The notes under the pieces are model-generated. The model made no database searches, was not told where the DNA came from, and saw only the letters and a list, made by a program, of their open reading frames with translations. From Geobacter sp. SVR (lineage in GTDB: Bacteria; Desulfobacterota; Desulfuromonadia; Geobacterales; Pseudopelobacteraceae): a DNA stretch of 64,000 nt. Location: positions 2,944,501 to 3,008,500 of the forward strand of contig NZ_AP024469.1 of NCBI RefSeq assembly GCF_016865365.1, written 5' to 3'. Of this stretch, positions 17,395 to 28,013 are shown one piece after another (position 1 is the stretch's first letter; each line of letters opens with the position of its first letter). Position numbers and translations under genes: made by a program.

Positions 17395-18447
17395 ATGATC
17401 AAGACCAACAATCTGAAAATTTCGGCGATCACCCCGATTATAGCACCGGCCGACCTGCGGCAGGTCCTGCCGCTTTCCGACAGCGACCGGGCCTTTGTCA
17501 GCACGAGCCGCGAGCGCATCAAGAACATCCTTCAGCGCCGGGACCCTCGCTTGATGGTGGTGGTCGGTCCTTGTTCGATCCACGATCCGGAGGCGGCCAT
17601 CGATTACGCCAAGCGCCTGGCGGCCCTTTCCCGCCGAGTGGAGGACCAACTGCTGTTGATCATGCGGGTCTACTTCGAGAAACCCCGCACCACGGTCGGC
17701 TGGAAAGGGCTGATCAACGACCCGGACATGAACGGCAGCCACATGATATCCAAGGGGCTCGGCATCGCCCGGGGACTGCTCAGCAGGCTTACGCAGCTGG
17801 GCGTGCCGGTGGCCAACGAGATGCTCGACCCGATTACCCCCGAGTACGTGGCGGACATGATCAGCTGGGGAGCCATCGGCGCCCGCACCACCGAATCCCA
17901 GACTCATCGCGAACTGGCCAGCGGCTTGTCCTTTCCGATCGGCTTCAAGAACGGTACCGACGGCAACCTGCAGATCGCTATCGATGCCATGATCGCGGCC
18001 CAGCACCCGCACAGCTTCCTGGGGATCAACCGCGAGGGGCGCACGTCGATCATCCGGACCACCGGCAACCCCGATGTGCATATCGTCCTGCGGGGGAGCT
18101 CACGCAAACCCAATTACCATGTCGAGGACATCGCCCAGACCGAAGAGAGCCTCAGAAAGAACAACCTGTTTCCGACCATCATGGTTGACTGCAGCCACGG
18201 CAATTCCAACAAGGATTACCTGAAGCAGCCGCTCGTACTGGAGAGTGTCGTTCAGCAGGTCGTGGAGGGAAACAGGTCCATTTCGGGGGTCATGATCGAA
18301 AGTTTTCTGTCTGCCGGCAACCAGAAGGTTCCGGCCGACCACAGCCAGTTGAAGTACGGGGTTTCGATCACCGACGCCTGTATCGACTGGCCGACGACCG
18401 AGCAGATTCTGCTGGATGCTCACGCAAGGCTTAAAAACAGAGGCTAA
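17395..18447 (+). CDS. aroG: 3-deoxy-7-phosphoheptulonate (DAHP) synthase, class I
   Basis: The 350-residue enzyme condenses PEP and erythrose-4-phosphate, the entry to the shikimate pathway. Family signatures are VVVGPCSIHDP at about 56-66, MRVYFEKPRTTVGWKGL at about 90-106, GARTTESQTHR near 163, and DCSHGNSNKDY with metal ligands near 265. It is the feedback-regulated AroFGH type of about 350 residues; which amino acid inhibits it cannot be told, so the symbol is tentative. A terminator hairpin follows the stop. Confidence 0.93.
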   Translation: MIKTNNLKISAITPIIAPADLRQVLPLSDSDRAFVSTSRERIKNILQRRDPRLMVVVGPCSIHDPEAAIDYAKRLAALSRRVEDQLLLIMRVYFEKPRTTVGWKGLINDPDMNGSHMISKGLGIARGLLSRLTQLGVPVANEMLDPITPEYVADMISWGAIGARTTESQTHRELASGLSFPIGFKNGTDGNLQIAIDAMIAAQHPHSFLGINREGRTSIIRTTGNPDVHIVLRGSSRKPNYHVEDIAQTEESLRKNNLFPTIMVDCSHGNSNKDYLKQPLVLESVVQQVVEGNRSISGVMIESFLSAGNQKVPADHSQLKYGVSITDACIDWPTTEQILLDAHARLKNRG

Positions 18448-18452
18448 GGCCA

Positions 18453-18487
18453 AGGTTAAGGTTGAGGTTTTTTCTTAACCTTAACCT
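18453..18487. terminator. Hairpin terminator between aroG and sppA
   Basis: AGGTTAAGGTT (18453-18463) and AACCTTAACCT (18477-18487) form a perfect 11-bp stem around a T-rich loop. The hairpin starts six bases after the aroG stop and ends four bases before the convergent sppA stop, so it may serve both genes. Confidence 0.6.
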
Positions 18488-18490
18488 GCT

Positions 18491-19429
18491 TCATTCCGCC
18501 TCATACATCAGCTTCATGCCGCCGGCCGCTTGGCCCAGCGCATTCTTGAAACTCCCCTCCGCCCCTTCCACCAGCAGATCCATGTAATTCAGCTTCTTCT
18601 TCGGGGGCAGCACTACCTCCGGCTCCCCTTTTATGCCCGCCTGCCGGCCCGCCTCCTCCACGGCATCCTGCAATGTCCCGAGGCGGTCCACCAGTTTCAG
18701 GGCCAGAGCCTGCTCGCCGGAAAGAATCCGGCCATCGGCGATCTTGCGCACATCTTCGACCGGCAGTTTACGCCCGGCTGCCACGGCACGGACGAACTGC
18801 TCATGGGTGTTGTCGATCACCGCCTGGAGCATGGCCCGGTCCTCGGGGGACATCTGGCGCAACGGAGATCCTGAATCCTTGTACTTGCCCGTCTTCAGCG
18901 TATAGGACTTGATTCCGATCTTGTCCATCAGGGTTTCGATGTTCGAAAGCTTGAGAATCACTCCTATGCTGGCGGTGATGGTGCCGGGGTTGGCAAATAT
19001 CATCGAAGCCGGGGCCGAAATATAGTAGCCCCCTGAGGCGGCCAGACTCCCCATCGAGACGATGATCTTCTTCTTGGCCGCGAATTTCGCCACCTGATCG
19101 CTGATTTCCTGGGAGGGAGCCACAACGCCGCCGGGAGAATCCACCCGCAGCACAACGGCCTTGATATCGTCCTTTTTGAGGAAATACCGCAACTGTCGGA
19201 TGGTATCCTTGGAGTCGAGGATCATGCCTTTGACCTCAACCAGCCCCACCCCTTCACCTGCAACCAGTTTTGACTCGCTGTCGGTCCCGATCAGACTCTT
19301 GGCAATCTGCACCGAGACCAGGAAAAGTACCATCACGAAGAGGATGGCGCCACCTACGACGAAGAGTGTTCTTTTGGACATGGTCGGCCCTGCCTGGGGA
19401 GAATTTGTATTTTCATTAGAGAAAGGCAT
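18491..19429 (-). CDS. sppA: Signal peptide peptidase SppA
   Basis: The 312-residue protein is a short, single-domain SppA (S49 family) with one N-terminal membrane helix at about 21-43. The nucleophile is Ser132 in AASGGYY, and the general base is probably Lys184 in GKYKDSGSP. VLRVDSPGG near 95 is the other signature. These enzymes degrade signal peptides left in the inner membrane after secretion. The frame allows a start at M17 (MSKRTLF), which is also plausible. The divergent phosphodiesterase begins only 17 bases upstream. Confidence 0.92.
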   Translation of the reverse strand: MPFSNENTNSPQAGPTMSKRTLFVVGGAILFVMVLFLVSVQIAKSLIGTDSESKLVAGEGVGLVEVKGMILDSKDTIRQLRYFLKKDDIKAVVLRVDSPGGVVAPSQEISDQVAKFAAKKKIIVSMGSLAASGGYYISAPASMIFANPGTITASIGVILKLSNIETLMDKIGIKSYTLKTGKYKDSGSPLRQMSPEDRAMLQAVIDNTHEQFVRAVAAGRKLPVEDVRKIADGRILSGEQALALKLVDRLGTLQDAVEEAGRQAGIKGEPEVVLPPKKKLNYMDLLVEGAEGSFKNALGQAAGGMKLMYEAE

Positions 19430-19446
19430 CTGCTACAGTGTCAGTC

Positions 19447-19926
19447 ATGCGTATTATAGTCATGTCAGACACTCACGGCAACTACCCGCAGGCTCTCAAG
19501 GCCTGTCAGCAGGCGGAACCTTTCGATCTGGTCATACATCTCGGTGACGGCGGCGACGACGTGGACGTACTGTCGCACTGCCTCGACAGGGAGGTCATTC
19601 ATGTGGCCGGCAACTGCGACCACGGTTCAAAGGCTCCCCGCGAGCTGATCCGGGAGTGTGCCGGTAAACGGTTGTTGCTGCTGCATGGCGATCAGTATCG
19701 TGTCAAAAGAGGGCTGCAGGATCTCGAACGCCACGCATCGGCACTCGGGGTGGATGCGGTACTGTTCGGACATACCCACTGTGCCGCCGTGGTACCCCTG
19801 TCCGGCATGCTGTTCGTCAACCCCGGCACCCTGATCAAGACCGGCAGCGCCAATACCTTTGCCATCCTTGAAATCGGTCCGTCAGGGATCGATGCCAGCC
19901 TGCACGAGATCGACCCCAGTCTCTGA
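19447..19926 (+). CDS. YfcE-type metallophosphoesterase
   Basis: The 159-residue calcineurin-like enzyme has the metal-binding motifs SDTHGN, GDGGDDVD, GNCDH, LLHGDQY and FGHTH. Proteins of this size in the YfcE/MJ0936 group hydrolyse phosphodiesters in vitro; the natural substrate is unknown. ATG 19447 is chosen over an in-frame GTG at 19438. A bidirectional terminator follows its stop. Confidence 0.85.
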   Translation: MRIIVMSDTHGNYPQALKACQQAEPFDLVIHLGDGGDDVDVLSHCLDREVIHVAGNCDHGSKAPRELIRECAGKRLLLLHGDQYRVKRGLQDLERHASALGVDAVLFGHTHCAAVVPLSGMLFVNPGTLIKTGSANTFAILEIGPSGIDASLHEIDPSL

Positions 19927-20024
19927 TCACTGAAGAAAATCGGTACTCCGAAAGGACCGTCCCCCTCGTCTTCCCGACCGGAAGGAGGGCTGCCAGCCTT
20001 CTCCGCGGCAACCACCCATAAAAC

Positions 20025-20048
20025 AGGGCGGGTGTAAAAACCCGCCCT
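20025..20048. terminator. Bidirectional terminator between the phosphoesterase gene and pssA
   Basis: AGGGCGGGT (20025-20033) and ACCCGCCCT (20040-20048) form a perfect 9-bp GC-rich stem with a GTAAAA loop, between two convergent gene ends (19926 and 20074). Short A/T runs flank it on both sides. Confidence 0.65.
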
Positions 20049-20073
20049 TCCACGTCACGTCCAATAATTCCTG

Positions 20074-20901
20074 CTATTGTTCACCGGAGCGGTGCGAGGC
20101 CTCATGCCCCTTATGCACCGCCTTCTCCAGTCTGCGGCGTCGCGGCCAGCTGCACAGGAATGCGATCGGCCCCGACAGCACATAACAGAGCATGATTGCA
20201 AAGGTCATCACCACCGGTTCGGCAGCAACCACGATCAGCACGACTATTGCCAGCAGCAGGAATCCGAATGGCTGACGCTTGATCAGGGCCGGGTCCTTGA
20301 AGGAATAGTACCGGAAATTGGATACCATCAGAAATGCCAGCAGATAGATCAGGGTGATGACTGCCAGGCGCTTGAACATATACGGGGCCTGGATCAGTTC
20401 CTGGGGCAGCCGGTTGAAGTGATGGAAGAACAGTACGGTGGAGGCGACCATGCTGGCGGCTGCCGGTATAGGCAAGCCGACGAAGCGCTTGCTCTCAACC
20501 GTATTCACCTGCACGTTGAAACGGGCCAGCCGCAGCGCGCCGCAGGCCACAAACAGGAAAGCGGCCAGCCAGCCGACCCTGCCGAATGGTTTCAATGCCC
20601 AGGCATAGACCATCAGCGCCGGCGTCACGCCAAAGGCGACCAGATCGGCCAATGAATCGTATTCCACCCCGAACTTGCTGGTCGAACCGGTCATGCGCGC
20701 GATCTTGCCGTCCAGCCCGTCGCAGATGGCCGAAAGGAAGATCCACACAGCTGCGGTGCTGTAATTGCCGTTCAAGGTGGAGACCAGGCTGTAGAAACCG
20801 GCAAACAGGCTGCCGGTGGTCACCAGATTGGGCAGGATGTAGATGCCGCGCTTGATGTTTTCGTTTTTTTCCGTTGTCTCTTCCCGCGTCTCAGAGTTCA
20901 T
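20074..20901 (-). CDS. pssA: CDP-diacylglycerol-serine O-phosphatidyltransferase
   Basis: The 275-residue membrane enzyme makes phosphatidylserine from CDP-diacylglycerol and serine. The CDP-alcohol phosphatidyltransferase motif, DG-x2-AR-x8-G-x3-D-x3-D, is visible as DGLDGKIARMTG followed by GVEYDSLAD. About seven hydrophobic segments follow the motif, with a basic C-terminus. The real start is the ATG at 20901; the frame stays open upstream into psd but in the wrong register for that gene. It follows psd by 14 bases, so both are cotranscribed. Confidence 0.93.
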   Translation of the reverse strand: MNSETREETTEKNENIKRGIYILPNLVTTGSLFAGFYSLVSTLNGNYSTAAVWIFLSAICDGLDGKIARMTGSTSKFGVEYDSLADLVAFGVTPALMVYAWALKPFGRVGWLAAFLFVACGALRLARFNVQVNTVESKRFVGLPIPAAASMVASTVLFFHHFNRLPQELIQAPYMFKRLAVITLIYLLAFLMVSNFRYYSFKDPALIKRQPFGFLLLAIVVLIVVAAEPVVMTFAIMLCYVLSGPIAFLCSWPRRRRLEKAVHKGHEASHRSGEQ

Positions 20902-20915
20902 GCGTTTTCCCTGCC

Positions 20916-21575
20916 TTACCCGATACGGGCCAGCACCGTCTCGCCGGCCACGGTGGTATCGCCCAGCTTGACCTCCGGCGCTGCATCGGCCGGCAGATAG
21001 ACATCCACTCGCGAGCCGAAACGGATCAGTCCGTAGCGCTCGCCGCGGATCAGGCGGTCGCCGACGCGTGGATAGCTGACGATCCGCCGTGCGATCAGTC
21101 CCGCGATCTGCACAAATGCCATTCTGACGCCGCGATCGGTTTCGAGAACGATCCCGTTGCGCTCGTTTTCGCATGATGCCCGGCCGTCCCGTGCATCGTA
21201 AAACTTACCGCACTCGTAATTCGTCTCCAGAACGGTGCCGTTGAAAGGCACCCTGTTGACATGCACATTGAAGACCGACATGAAAATGCTGATCTTGAGC
21301 GCTTCGCACTTGAGCGGCGTCTCCGGCACCCGTTCGACCACGATCACGGTTCCGTCGGCCGGAGCGACCACGGCACGCTCGTCAGCGGGCGGCGTCCGTT
21401 CGGGATTCCGGAAGAAGTAGAGCACGAAACCGGTGAGTAGAAGAGAGATGACAGCGGGGATGACGAGAACGATCGAACAGAGCTTCCAGGCGGAAAGTGC
21501 CAGCAGCAACGTCAATCCGAGGGAAAAAGCGATGAAGGGATAGCCTTCCCTGGCAAAAGGGGTATTTTTGTTCAT
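20916..21575 (-). CDS. psd: Phosphatidylserine decarboxylase proenzyme
   Basis: The 219-residue protein is the short type of Psd. Self-cleavage at Gly187-Ser188 in RFGSRVD would yield a pyruvoyl-containing alpha subunit. Two membrane helices lie at about 13-54; VFNVHVNRVP at 101-110 carries a conserved His. It converts phosphatidylserine to phosphatidylethanolamine and is paired with pssA. The ATG at 21575 follows AGGCAGG and is preferred to an upstream start at 21611. Confidence 0.93.
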   Translation of the reverse strand: MNKNTPFAREGYPFIAFSLGLTLLLALSAWKLCSIVLVIPAVISLLLTGFVLYFFRNPERTPPADERAVVAPADGTVIVVERVPETPLKCEALKISIFMSVFNVHVNRVPFNGTVLETNYECGKFYDARDGRASCENERNGIVLETDRGVRMAFVQIAGLIARRIVSYPRVGDRLIRGERYGLIRFGSRVDVYLPADAAPEVKLGDTTVAGETVLARIG

Positions 21576-21652
21576 GCAACCTGCCTGACCCGAAAAAGAC
21601 GGGCTTACCACTTTGAAATTTCCCCCGGAGGGGATCCGGCAGTCAAACGTGC

Positions 21653-21704
21653 GGACACCCCTTTCCCCATCTCCTTACAGAGATCAACGGGCAAAGGGGT
21701 GTCC
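21653..21704 (-). terminator. Hairpin between ilvC and psd
   Basis: GGACACCCCTTT (21653-21664) and AAAGGGGTGTCC (21693-21704) form a 12-bp perfect stem with a 28-base interior, located 20 bases after the ilvC stop. No U run follows on the minus strand, so it may act as an attenuating or mRNA-stabilising hairpin rather than a full terminator. Confidence 0.4.
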
Positions 21705-21724
21705 AATGACGAAAAAGGGTTACC

Positions 21725-22795
<1,071 letters not shown>

Positions 22796-22802
22796 TCAAT
22801 CA

Positions 22803-22831
22803 ATTTACTACATTATTCCGGGACCTGTCAA
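22803..22831 (-). promoter_or_regulatory. Candidate promoter for ilvC-psd-pssA
   Basis: Minus-strand TTGACA (22831-22826) and GTAAAT (22808-22803) are 17 bases apart, about 70 bases before the ilvC start. With the terminator after ilvH upstream of it, this supports a separate ilvC-psd-pssA transcript. Confidence 0.45.
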
Positions 22832-22951
22832 TCAATTAGCATGGTCGGGCCGCCAGCACAGACTGCACTTCGGGCCGCTCAATGCAGTTTATTCGAGCAT
22901 CCGGCTGGTTCGAATCCGCCGTCTCGGTCAACCGGAACAAACGCCAAACAA

Positions 22952-22987
22952 AAGAACCGCTCGACCCGGATGGCCCCAGCGGCTCTT
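22952..22987 (-). terminator. Rho-independent-like terminator after ilvH
   Basis: On the minus strand AAGAGCCGCT (22987-22978) pairs with AGCGGTTCTT (22961-22952) with a single G-U pair, and is followed by TTGTTT. It lies 31 bases past the ilvH stop and would separate ilvB-ilvH from ilvC. Confidence 0.55.
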
Positions 22988-23017
22988 CACCCTTTGACCG
23001 CAACCCAGAAAAGACGT

Positions 23018-23509
23018 TTACCCCTTCCACCCCTTTGAACCACGACCGATGGCAACCGCGCCGGTACGCACCAGTTCCTTCAAGCCCAACGGACGGAGCA
23101 GCTCCAGGATGGCGTCGATTTTGGCCGGATTACCGGTGGCCTCGATAGTATAGGACTTGGGAGTGACATCGATGATCTTGGCCCGGAAGATGTCGACGAT
23201 CCGCAACACCTCTGCGCGACTTTGATCTTCGGCCGCGACCTTGACCAGGGCCATTTCGCGCTCCACACCGCCCCCCTCGGTAAAGTCGATCACCTTGATC
23301 ACGTCGATCAGTTTGTTGAGCTGTTTGGTGATCTGCTCGAGGATGTTCTCGTCCCCCCTGGTGACCAGGGTCATGCGCGACATGCCCTCCTCGTTGGTGG
23401 GGGCCACGGTCAGGGAATCGATATTGAACCCCCGCCCGGAGAACAACGAGGCCACGCGGGACAGCACGCCGAATTCGTTCTCGACCAGTACGGAAATTGT
23501 ATGTTGCAT
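23018..23509 (-). CDS. ilvH: Acetolactate synthase small (regulatory) subunit
   Basis: The 163-residue protein has an N-terminal ACT domain beginning HTISVLVENEFGVLSRV and a C-terminal ALS_ss domain. It binds valine and activates the IlvB catalytic subunit in related bacteria. The ATG at 23509 follows GGAGGTTTCCCC and is chosen over an in-frame start six codons upstream. It lies downstream of ilvB, separated by a repeat-bearing gap. Confidence 0.94.
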   Translation of the reverse strand: MQHTISVLVENEFGVLSRVASLFSGRGFNIDSLTVAPTNEEGMSRMTLVTRGDENILEQITKQLNKLIDVIKVIDFTEGGGVEREMALVKVAAEDQSRAEVLRIVDIFRAKIIDVTPKSYTIEATGNPAKIDAILELLRPLGLKELVRTGAVAIGRGSKGWKG

Positions 23510-23536
23510 GGGGAAACCTCCAATCAAAACCAGTTA

Positions 23537-23657
23537 GCCACAGAGGCCGCAGAGAACACAGAGGTAAAAAACTTTCAAGCTTCCTCAGCGCTTCTTCGTA
23601 TCCTTTTTGTGGTCAGCCTTCTCCGGCCTTCTCTGTGAACTCTGTGCCCTCCGTGGC
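23537..23657. repeat. Dispersed inverted repeat between ilvB and ilvH
   Basis: A GCCACAGAGGCCGCAGAGAA arm from 23537 faces an inverted counterpart at about 23629-23657 containing TTCTCTGTGAACTCTGTG and CCGTGGC. The gap of about 160 bases holds nothing else. The CACAGAG-rich arms resemble those before pdxJ at 42.3 kb, so this is probably a family of intergenic repeats. Confidence 0.5.
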
Positions 23658-23669
23658 AAAGAGCCTTAT

Positions 23670-25370
23670 TTATGCATTCAGCACCATCTCGTTCAGCGAT
23701 GCACCGGCCGGTACCATCGGCAGCACCTTTTCCTCACGGGCAACCTTGAATTCCATGATCACCGGCCCCGGCTCCTTGAAGCCCTGTTTGATGATCTTCT
23801 CTACCTCGCCCGGCTTGGAGGTACTGAATCCTTTGGCGCCGTAGGCTTCGGCCAGCTTGACGAAATCTACCGGCAACTCCATGCAGGTACTGGAGTAGCG
23901 TTTGTCGAAGAACAACTCCTGCCACTGGCGAACCATGCCGAGGAAATTATTGTTCAGGATCACGATCTTGACCGGCAGACGATTCTGGACCAGCGTCGCG
24001 ATCTCCTGGATGTTCATCTGGACTCCGCCGTCGCCGCAAATCGTGATCACCTGGCGGTCGGGGAATGCCGCCTGGGCTCCCATGGCGGCCGGCAGACCGT
24101 AGCCCATGGTGCCGAGACCGCCGGATGACAGCAGTGTGCGCGGCCTGTTGAACTGGAAAAACTGCGCGGTCCACATCTGGTGCTGCCCTACGTCGGTCGA
24201 GACGATCGCATCCTCGTTCGACAGCTCGCGCAGCTTCTGGATGACGAACTGCGGCTTGATGGTCGTTGCGCTCTGTTTGTAGCTGGTGGGATGCTTCGCC
24301 TTCCAGCCGGCGATCTCCTCGTGCCAGGGGGTCAGGCGCGCCGCGAATTCGGCATGTTTATCCTTCAGCTTGTCCACCTGTTTGTTCATCTTGGACAGGA
24401 CATCCTTGACATCCCCCACGATCGGCAGGTCAACGCGGACATTTTTCTTGATCGAGGTCGGATCGACGTCGATGTGGATGATCTTGGCGTGAGGGGCGAA
24501 GGTCGCTATTTTACCGGTGACGCGATCGTCGAAGCGTGCGCCGACGGCGACGATCATATCGCTGTGGGTCATGGCCATGTTGGCGCAGTAGGCGCCATGC
24601 ATGCCCAGCATGCCGAGGGAATTCGGGTCGTTTTCGGGATAGGAGCCGAGCCCCATCAGGGTGGTGGTAACCGGTGCTGTCAGCTTGCGGGCCAGGGTGG
24701 TCAATTCCTCGGCAGCATTGCCCAGTACGACACCGCCGCCGACATACAGCACCGGACGCGAGGCTTCCAGCATCATGCCGACCGCCTTCTCGATCTGGCG
24801 GGAATGCCCGACCAGGTTGGGCTTGTAGCTGCGTATATCCACGGTCTCCGGATAGACGAACTCGGTCTGGGCAATCTGGACATCCTTGGGCAGATCGACC
24901 AGCACCGGGCCGGGCCGCCCGCTGCGCGCGATGTAGAAGGCCTTTTTCATGATGGTGGCCAGCTCATTGACATCCTTCACCAGAAAGCTGTGCTTGGTGC
25001 AGGGGCGGGTGATGCCGATGATGTCCACCTCCTGAAAGGCATCGTTGCCGATCAGGGCGGTCGGGACCTGACCGGTGATGATCACCATCGGGATCGAGTC
25101 CATGTAAGCCGTGGCGATACCGGTAACGGTATTGGTGGCGCCTGGCCCGGAGGTGGCAATGGCAACCCCGACCTTGCCGGTGGCGCGGGCATAGCCGTCT
25201 GCCGCATGGGTGCCGGCCTGCTCGTGGCGCGGCAGGATGTGGCGGATATCCTTGAAGCTGAAAAGCTCGTCGTAGATGTTGATCACCGTACCGCCGGGAT
25301 AGCCGAAAACCGTATCGACCCCTTCCCGCTTCAGACACTCCAGCATTATGCGTGCACCGTTCATCTTCAT
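23670..25370 (-). CDS. ilvB: Acetolactate synthase large (catalytic) subunit
   Basis: The 566-residue thiamine diphosphate enzyme makes acetolactate for valine and leucine and acetohydroxybutyrate for isoleucine. The catalytic Glu50 lies in PRHEQAG. GDGGVQMNIQE near 445 begins the ThDP-Mg2+ motif, which ends in LNNN. FAD-binding and central domains are of normal size. The start at 25370 follows GAGGTAATGCT. It sits between ilvD and ilvH on the same strand. Confidence 0.96.
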   Translation of the reverse strand: MKMNGARIMLECLKREGVDTVFGYPGGTVINIYDELFSFKDIRHILPRHEQAGTHAADGYARATGKVGVAIATSGPGATNTVTGIATAYMDSIPMVIITGQVPTALIGNDAFQEVDIIGITRPCTKHSFLVKDVNELATIMKKAFYIARSGRPGPVLVDLPKDVQIAQTEFVYPETVDIRSYKPNLVGHSRQIEKAVGMMLEASRPVLYVGGGVVLGNAAEELTTLARKLTAPVTTTLMGLGSYPENDPNSLGMLGMHGAYCANMAMTHSDMIVAVGARFDDRVTGKIATFAPHAKIIHIDVDPTSIKKNVRVDLPIVGDVKDVLSKMNKQVDKLKDKHAEFAARLTPWHEEIAGWKAKHPTSYKQSATTIKPQFVIQKLRELSNEDAIVSTDVGQHQMWTAQFFQFNRPRTLLSSGGLGTMGYGLPAAMGAQAAFPDRQVITICGDGGVQMNIQEIATLVQNRLPVKIVILNNNFLGMVRQWQELFFDKRYSSTCMELPVDFVKLAEAYGAKGFSTSKPGEVEKIIKQGFKEPGPVIMEFKVAREEKVLPMVPAGASLNEMVLNA

Positions 25371-25517
25371 AGCATTACCTCGGCTTATAAAGTCAAAAGT
25401 CTTTGCCACAGGGCCCCGGAGACAGCGAGAAAACCGAAGAGGTATCGAAAGTCGGACCTTTGGTTCGCCGATTTTCTCCGGCCTTCATCGGGTCACTGCG
25501 CCGAATTATACTGACCT

Positions 25518-27179
25518 TTAATCAGCGGTTGTGACTGCGCCGGTGTGGGCCGAGGTCACGACCTTGGCATAGCGCGACAGCCAACCGGTCTTGATTTTGG
25601 CCTCGGGAGCCTTCCAATTGGCGCGGCGGGCTGCCAGGGTGGCTTCGTCCACCAGAAGTTCCAGCCTGCGGGCCGGGATGTCCAGGAGAATCCGGTCGCC
25701 GTCTTCCACCAGTGCGATCGGTCCCCCTTGGGCCGCCTCGGGAGAGATGTGGCCGATGCAGGGTCCGCGGGTGCCGCCGGAGAAGCGGCCGTCGGTGATC
25801 AGAGCCACCGAATCCCCCAGCCCCATGCCCATGATGGCAGCGGTCGGTGCCAGCATCTCTCGCATGCCCGGTCCCCCCTTGGGGCCTTCATAACGGATGA
25901 CTACAACATCGCCGGACACGATACGCCCTTCCATGATGGCGGCCATGGCCTGCTCTTCCGCATTGAAACAGCGGGCAATGCCTTCGAACTGCATCATCTT
26001 GTCGGAAACCCCCGACTGCTTGACCACCGCACCCTTGGGAGCGATGTTGCCGGACAGGATCGCGATGCCCCCCTCTTTCTTGACCGGGTTGGAGAGCGGG
26101 CGAATGACCTGTTCGTCCACGTTCTGGACGCTGTCGGCCAACTGCCGGGTGGTCAGACCGAACAGGGTCGGGGTATCCTTGATCTTGTCTCCCAGCTGTT
26201 TGAATACGCCGGCCACGCCGCCGGCCACATCCAGATCTTCCATGAAGTATTCGCCGGCCGGATTCATGGAGGAAAGCTGCGGCGTGTCTTTGGCCAGGAC
26301 GTCGAACAGCTCCAGCGGCAGTTCCACCCCGGCCTCGTGGGCAATGGCCAGCAGGTGCAGCACCGTGTTGGATGAGCCTCCCAGGGCCAGGTCCACCCGG
26401 ATGGCGTTCTCGAAGGCCTCGCGTGTCAGGATACTGCGCGGGGTGATGTTCTCGCGCACCAGGTCCACGATGCGTTCACCCGAGGCGAAAGCGATCCGGC
26501 GCTTCATTGCCGAAACCGCCAGGGCCGTACCGCAGCGCGGCAGGCTCATGCCCATGGTTTCGGTCAGGATCGCCATGGTGTTGGCGGTAAATAGTCCCTG
26601 ACAGGAACCCATGCCGGGGCAGGCATTGTCCTCGCACACCTGCAGCTCCTTGTCGTCGATCACCCCGGCCTTATAACGCGCCATGGCCTCGAAGGTGTCG
26701 GAGACAAAGGAATACTGGCGGCCGGCCTGGCCGCGCCCGCTCATCATCGGACCGGCGGTCACGATGATGCAGGGAATGTCCAGCCGGGCTGCCGCCATCA
26801 GCATGCCAGGGGTGATCTTGTCGCAGTTGGTCAGGAGTACCAGGCCGTCCAGGCGGTGCGCCTCGGCCACCGACTCCACCATATCGGCGATCAGTTCGCG
26901 GGTCGGCAGGGAGTAGTGCATGCCCTTGTGCCCCATGGCAATGCCGTCGCAGACTCCGGGAATGCCGAAGAAGAAAGCATGGCCGCCGCCGGAATGGACC
27001 CCTTTTTCAATGAAACGTTCCAGGTCCCGCATGCCGACATGGCCGGGGATCAGGTCGGTGAAACTCGTGGCAACACCGATGAACGGCTTGTCCATCTGGG
27101 TCTGGGGAACGCCGGTACCTTTCAGTAGTGCCCGGTGCGGGGTACGCTCCAACCCTTTTTTTATCGTATCGCTTCTCAT
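25518..27179 (-). CDS. ilvD: Dihydroxy-acid dehydratase
   Basis: The 553-residue iron-sulfur dehydratase makes the 2-keto acids of valine and isoleucine. Cluster cysteines are visible in [13 protein letters not shown] and in [28 protein letters not shown]-type sequence marks the C-terminal domain. The ATG at 27179 follows AAAGGATG. It is the first gene of the ilv cluster, with a strong promoter about 75 bases upstream. Confidence 0.96.
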   Translation of the reverse strand: MRSDTIKKGLERTPHRALLKGTGVPQTQMDKPFIGVATSFTDLIPGHVGMRDLERFIEKGVHSGGGHAFFFGIPGVCDGIAMGHKGMHYSLPTRELIADMVESVAEAHRLDGLVLLTNCDKITPGMLMAAARLDIPCIIVTAGPMMSGRGQAGRQYSFVSDTFEAMARYKAGVIDDKELQVCEDNACPGMGSCQGLFTANTMAILTETMGMSLPRCGTALAVSAMKRRIAFASGERIVDLVRENITPRSILTREAFENAIRVDLALGGSSNTVLHLLAIAHEAGVELPLELFDVLAKDTPQLSSMNPAGEYFMEDLDVAGGVAGVFKQLGDKIKDTPTLFGLTTRQLADSVQNVDEQVIRPLSNPVKKEGGIAILSGNIAPKGAVVKQSGVSDKMMQFEGIARCFNAEEQAMAAIMEGRIVSGDVVVIRYEGPKGGPGMREMLAPTAAIMGMGLGDSVALITDGRFSGGTRGPCIGHISPEAAQGGPIALVEDGDRILLDIPARRLELLVDEATLAARRANWKAPEAKIKTGWLSRYAKVVTSAHTGAVTTAD

Positions 27180-27254
27180 CGTTATCATCCTTTTATCCAA
27201 TCATATGTTTCATGCCGTCAAACACCGTATTGATGCGGCATAAAAGGGGAAAAA

Positions 27255-27283
27255 AGATACTATATCAGGCGGGAGGGTGTCAA
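27255..27283 (-). promoter_or_regulatory. ilvD promoter in the 27180-27597 gap
   Basis: Minus-strand TTGACA (27283-27278) and GTATCT (27260-27255) are 17 bases apart and face ilvD. The 418-base gap between ilvD and the XRE gene otherwise holds only weak short frames (for example 27304-27492 minus), for which I see no ribosome site or family. No T-box or leader peptide rich in branched amino acids is apparent. Confidence 0.6.
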
Positions 27284-27597
27284 CTCGGAATGCCCGGATT
27301 TGCTCAGACAAAAACATGACGCCTGCATGGGTTTTTCGCTGCGCTTATGCCTGAATCCTTCAAGGACGGCATCGGGAATTGGCAGGCGCCACTGCCCCGA
27401 CGCCGGCGCCGAGCCGTACCAGAAGCAATTCGGCGGACAAAATGCAGCTTACCACATGTGTTTGGACCACCTTGCAGAGTACCGCTTTTCATTTGCCGAA
27501 AACGAGTTCTATGAACAGAATCCGGAAGAAATCAATTATGGATTTCAATTATCGGTAACTTCAAGCCAACCTATGTCTGAATTCGAATTACATCAAA

Positions 27598-27945
27598 TCA
27601 AGAACCTGCCTTGCGACTACAAACCGGACTTGCGATACTGGACAGAACAAAGGAACGTATTTCATCGCTGGACAGGGACCGGTAACCTTTCACAAGCCTC
27701 ATCTCATCCTCGGTCAACGCCCGTTCGTCTTTGTCGTCAAATAGCGCTCCTACTGGAATGTCGAGCGCGCTAGCAATCTGCTGCAGCCGCTCGGCGTTCA
27801 GGCGCGAAGATCCCCGCTCGTACTGCTGGACCTGCTGAAACGTCACGCCAATCCGTTCCGCAAGTTGTTCTTGCGTCAATCCGCGGCGTTTGCGGAATGC
27901 ACGCAGTCGAGCCCCTATTTCCCCGTTTGTCGATATCTGTCCCAT
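27598..27945 (-). CDS. XRE-family transcriptional regulator
   Basis: The 115-residue protein has a classic helix-turn-helix at about 10-65: ARLRAFRKRRGLTQEQLAE, then QQVQQYERGSS and a DIPVGALFDD end. A short, possibly dimerising tail follows. It resembles stand-alone phage-like repressors. It diverges from the MCP-CheW pair, and a palindrome lies in the spacer of a promoter 70-95 bases from its start, so it is the likely regulator of that pair. Confidence 0.85.
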   Translation of the reverse strand: MGQISTNGEIGARLRAFRKRRGLTQEQLAERIGVTFQQVQQYERGSSRLNAERLQQIASALDIPVGALFDDKDERALTEDEMRLVKGYRSLSSDEIRSFVLSSIASPVCSRKAGS

Positions 27946-28013
27946 GACCGCACCCTGTGAAGCAGCTTACATGTACAATCAGCAGGCATACACTGGCATT
28001 TGCTTTAAAAATA

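Noticed and set aside
20902-21174. N-terminal extension of the pssA frame
   Set aside because: The extension lies in psd out of frame and is Arg-rich nonsense; the real ATG is at 20901.
27180-27597. T-box or branched-chain attenuator before ilvD
   Set aside because: No leader peptide rich in Ile/Leu/Val and no T-box signature seen; only a plain promoter is visible.
27300-27773. 157-codon plus frame between ilvD and the MCP genes
   Set aside because: No ribosome site or domain, and its second half is antisense to the XRE regulator.
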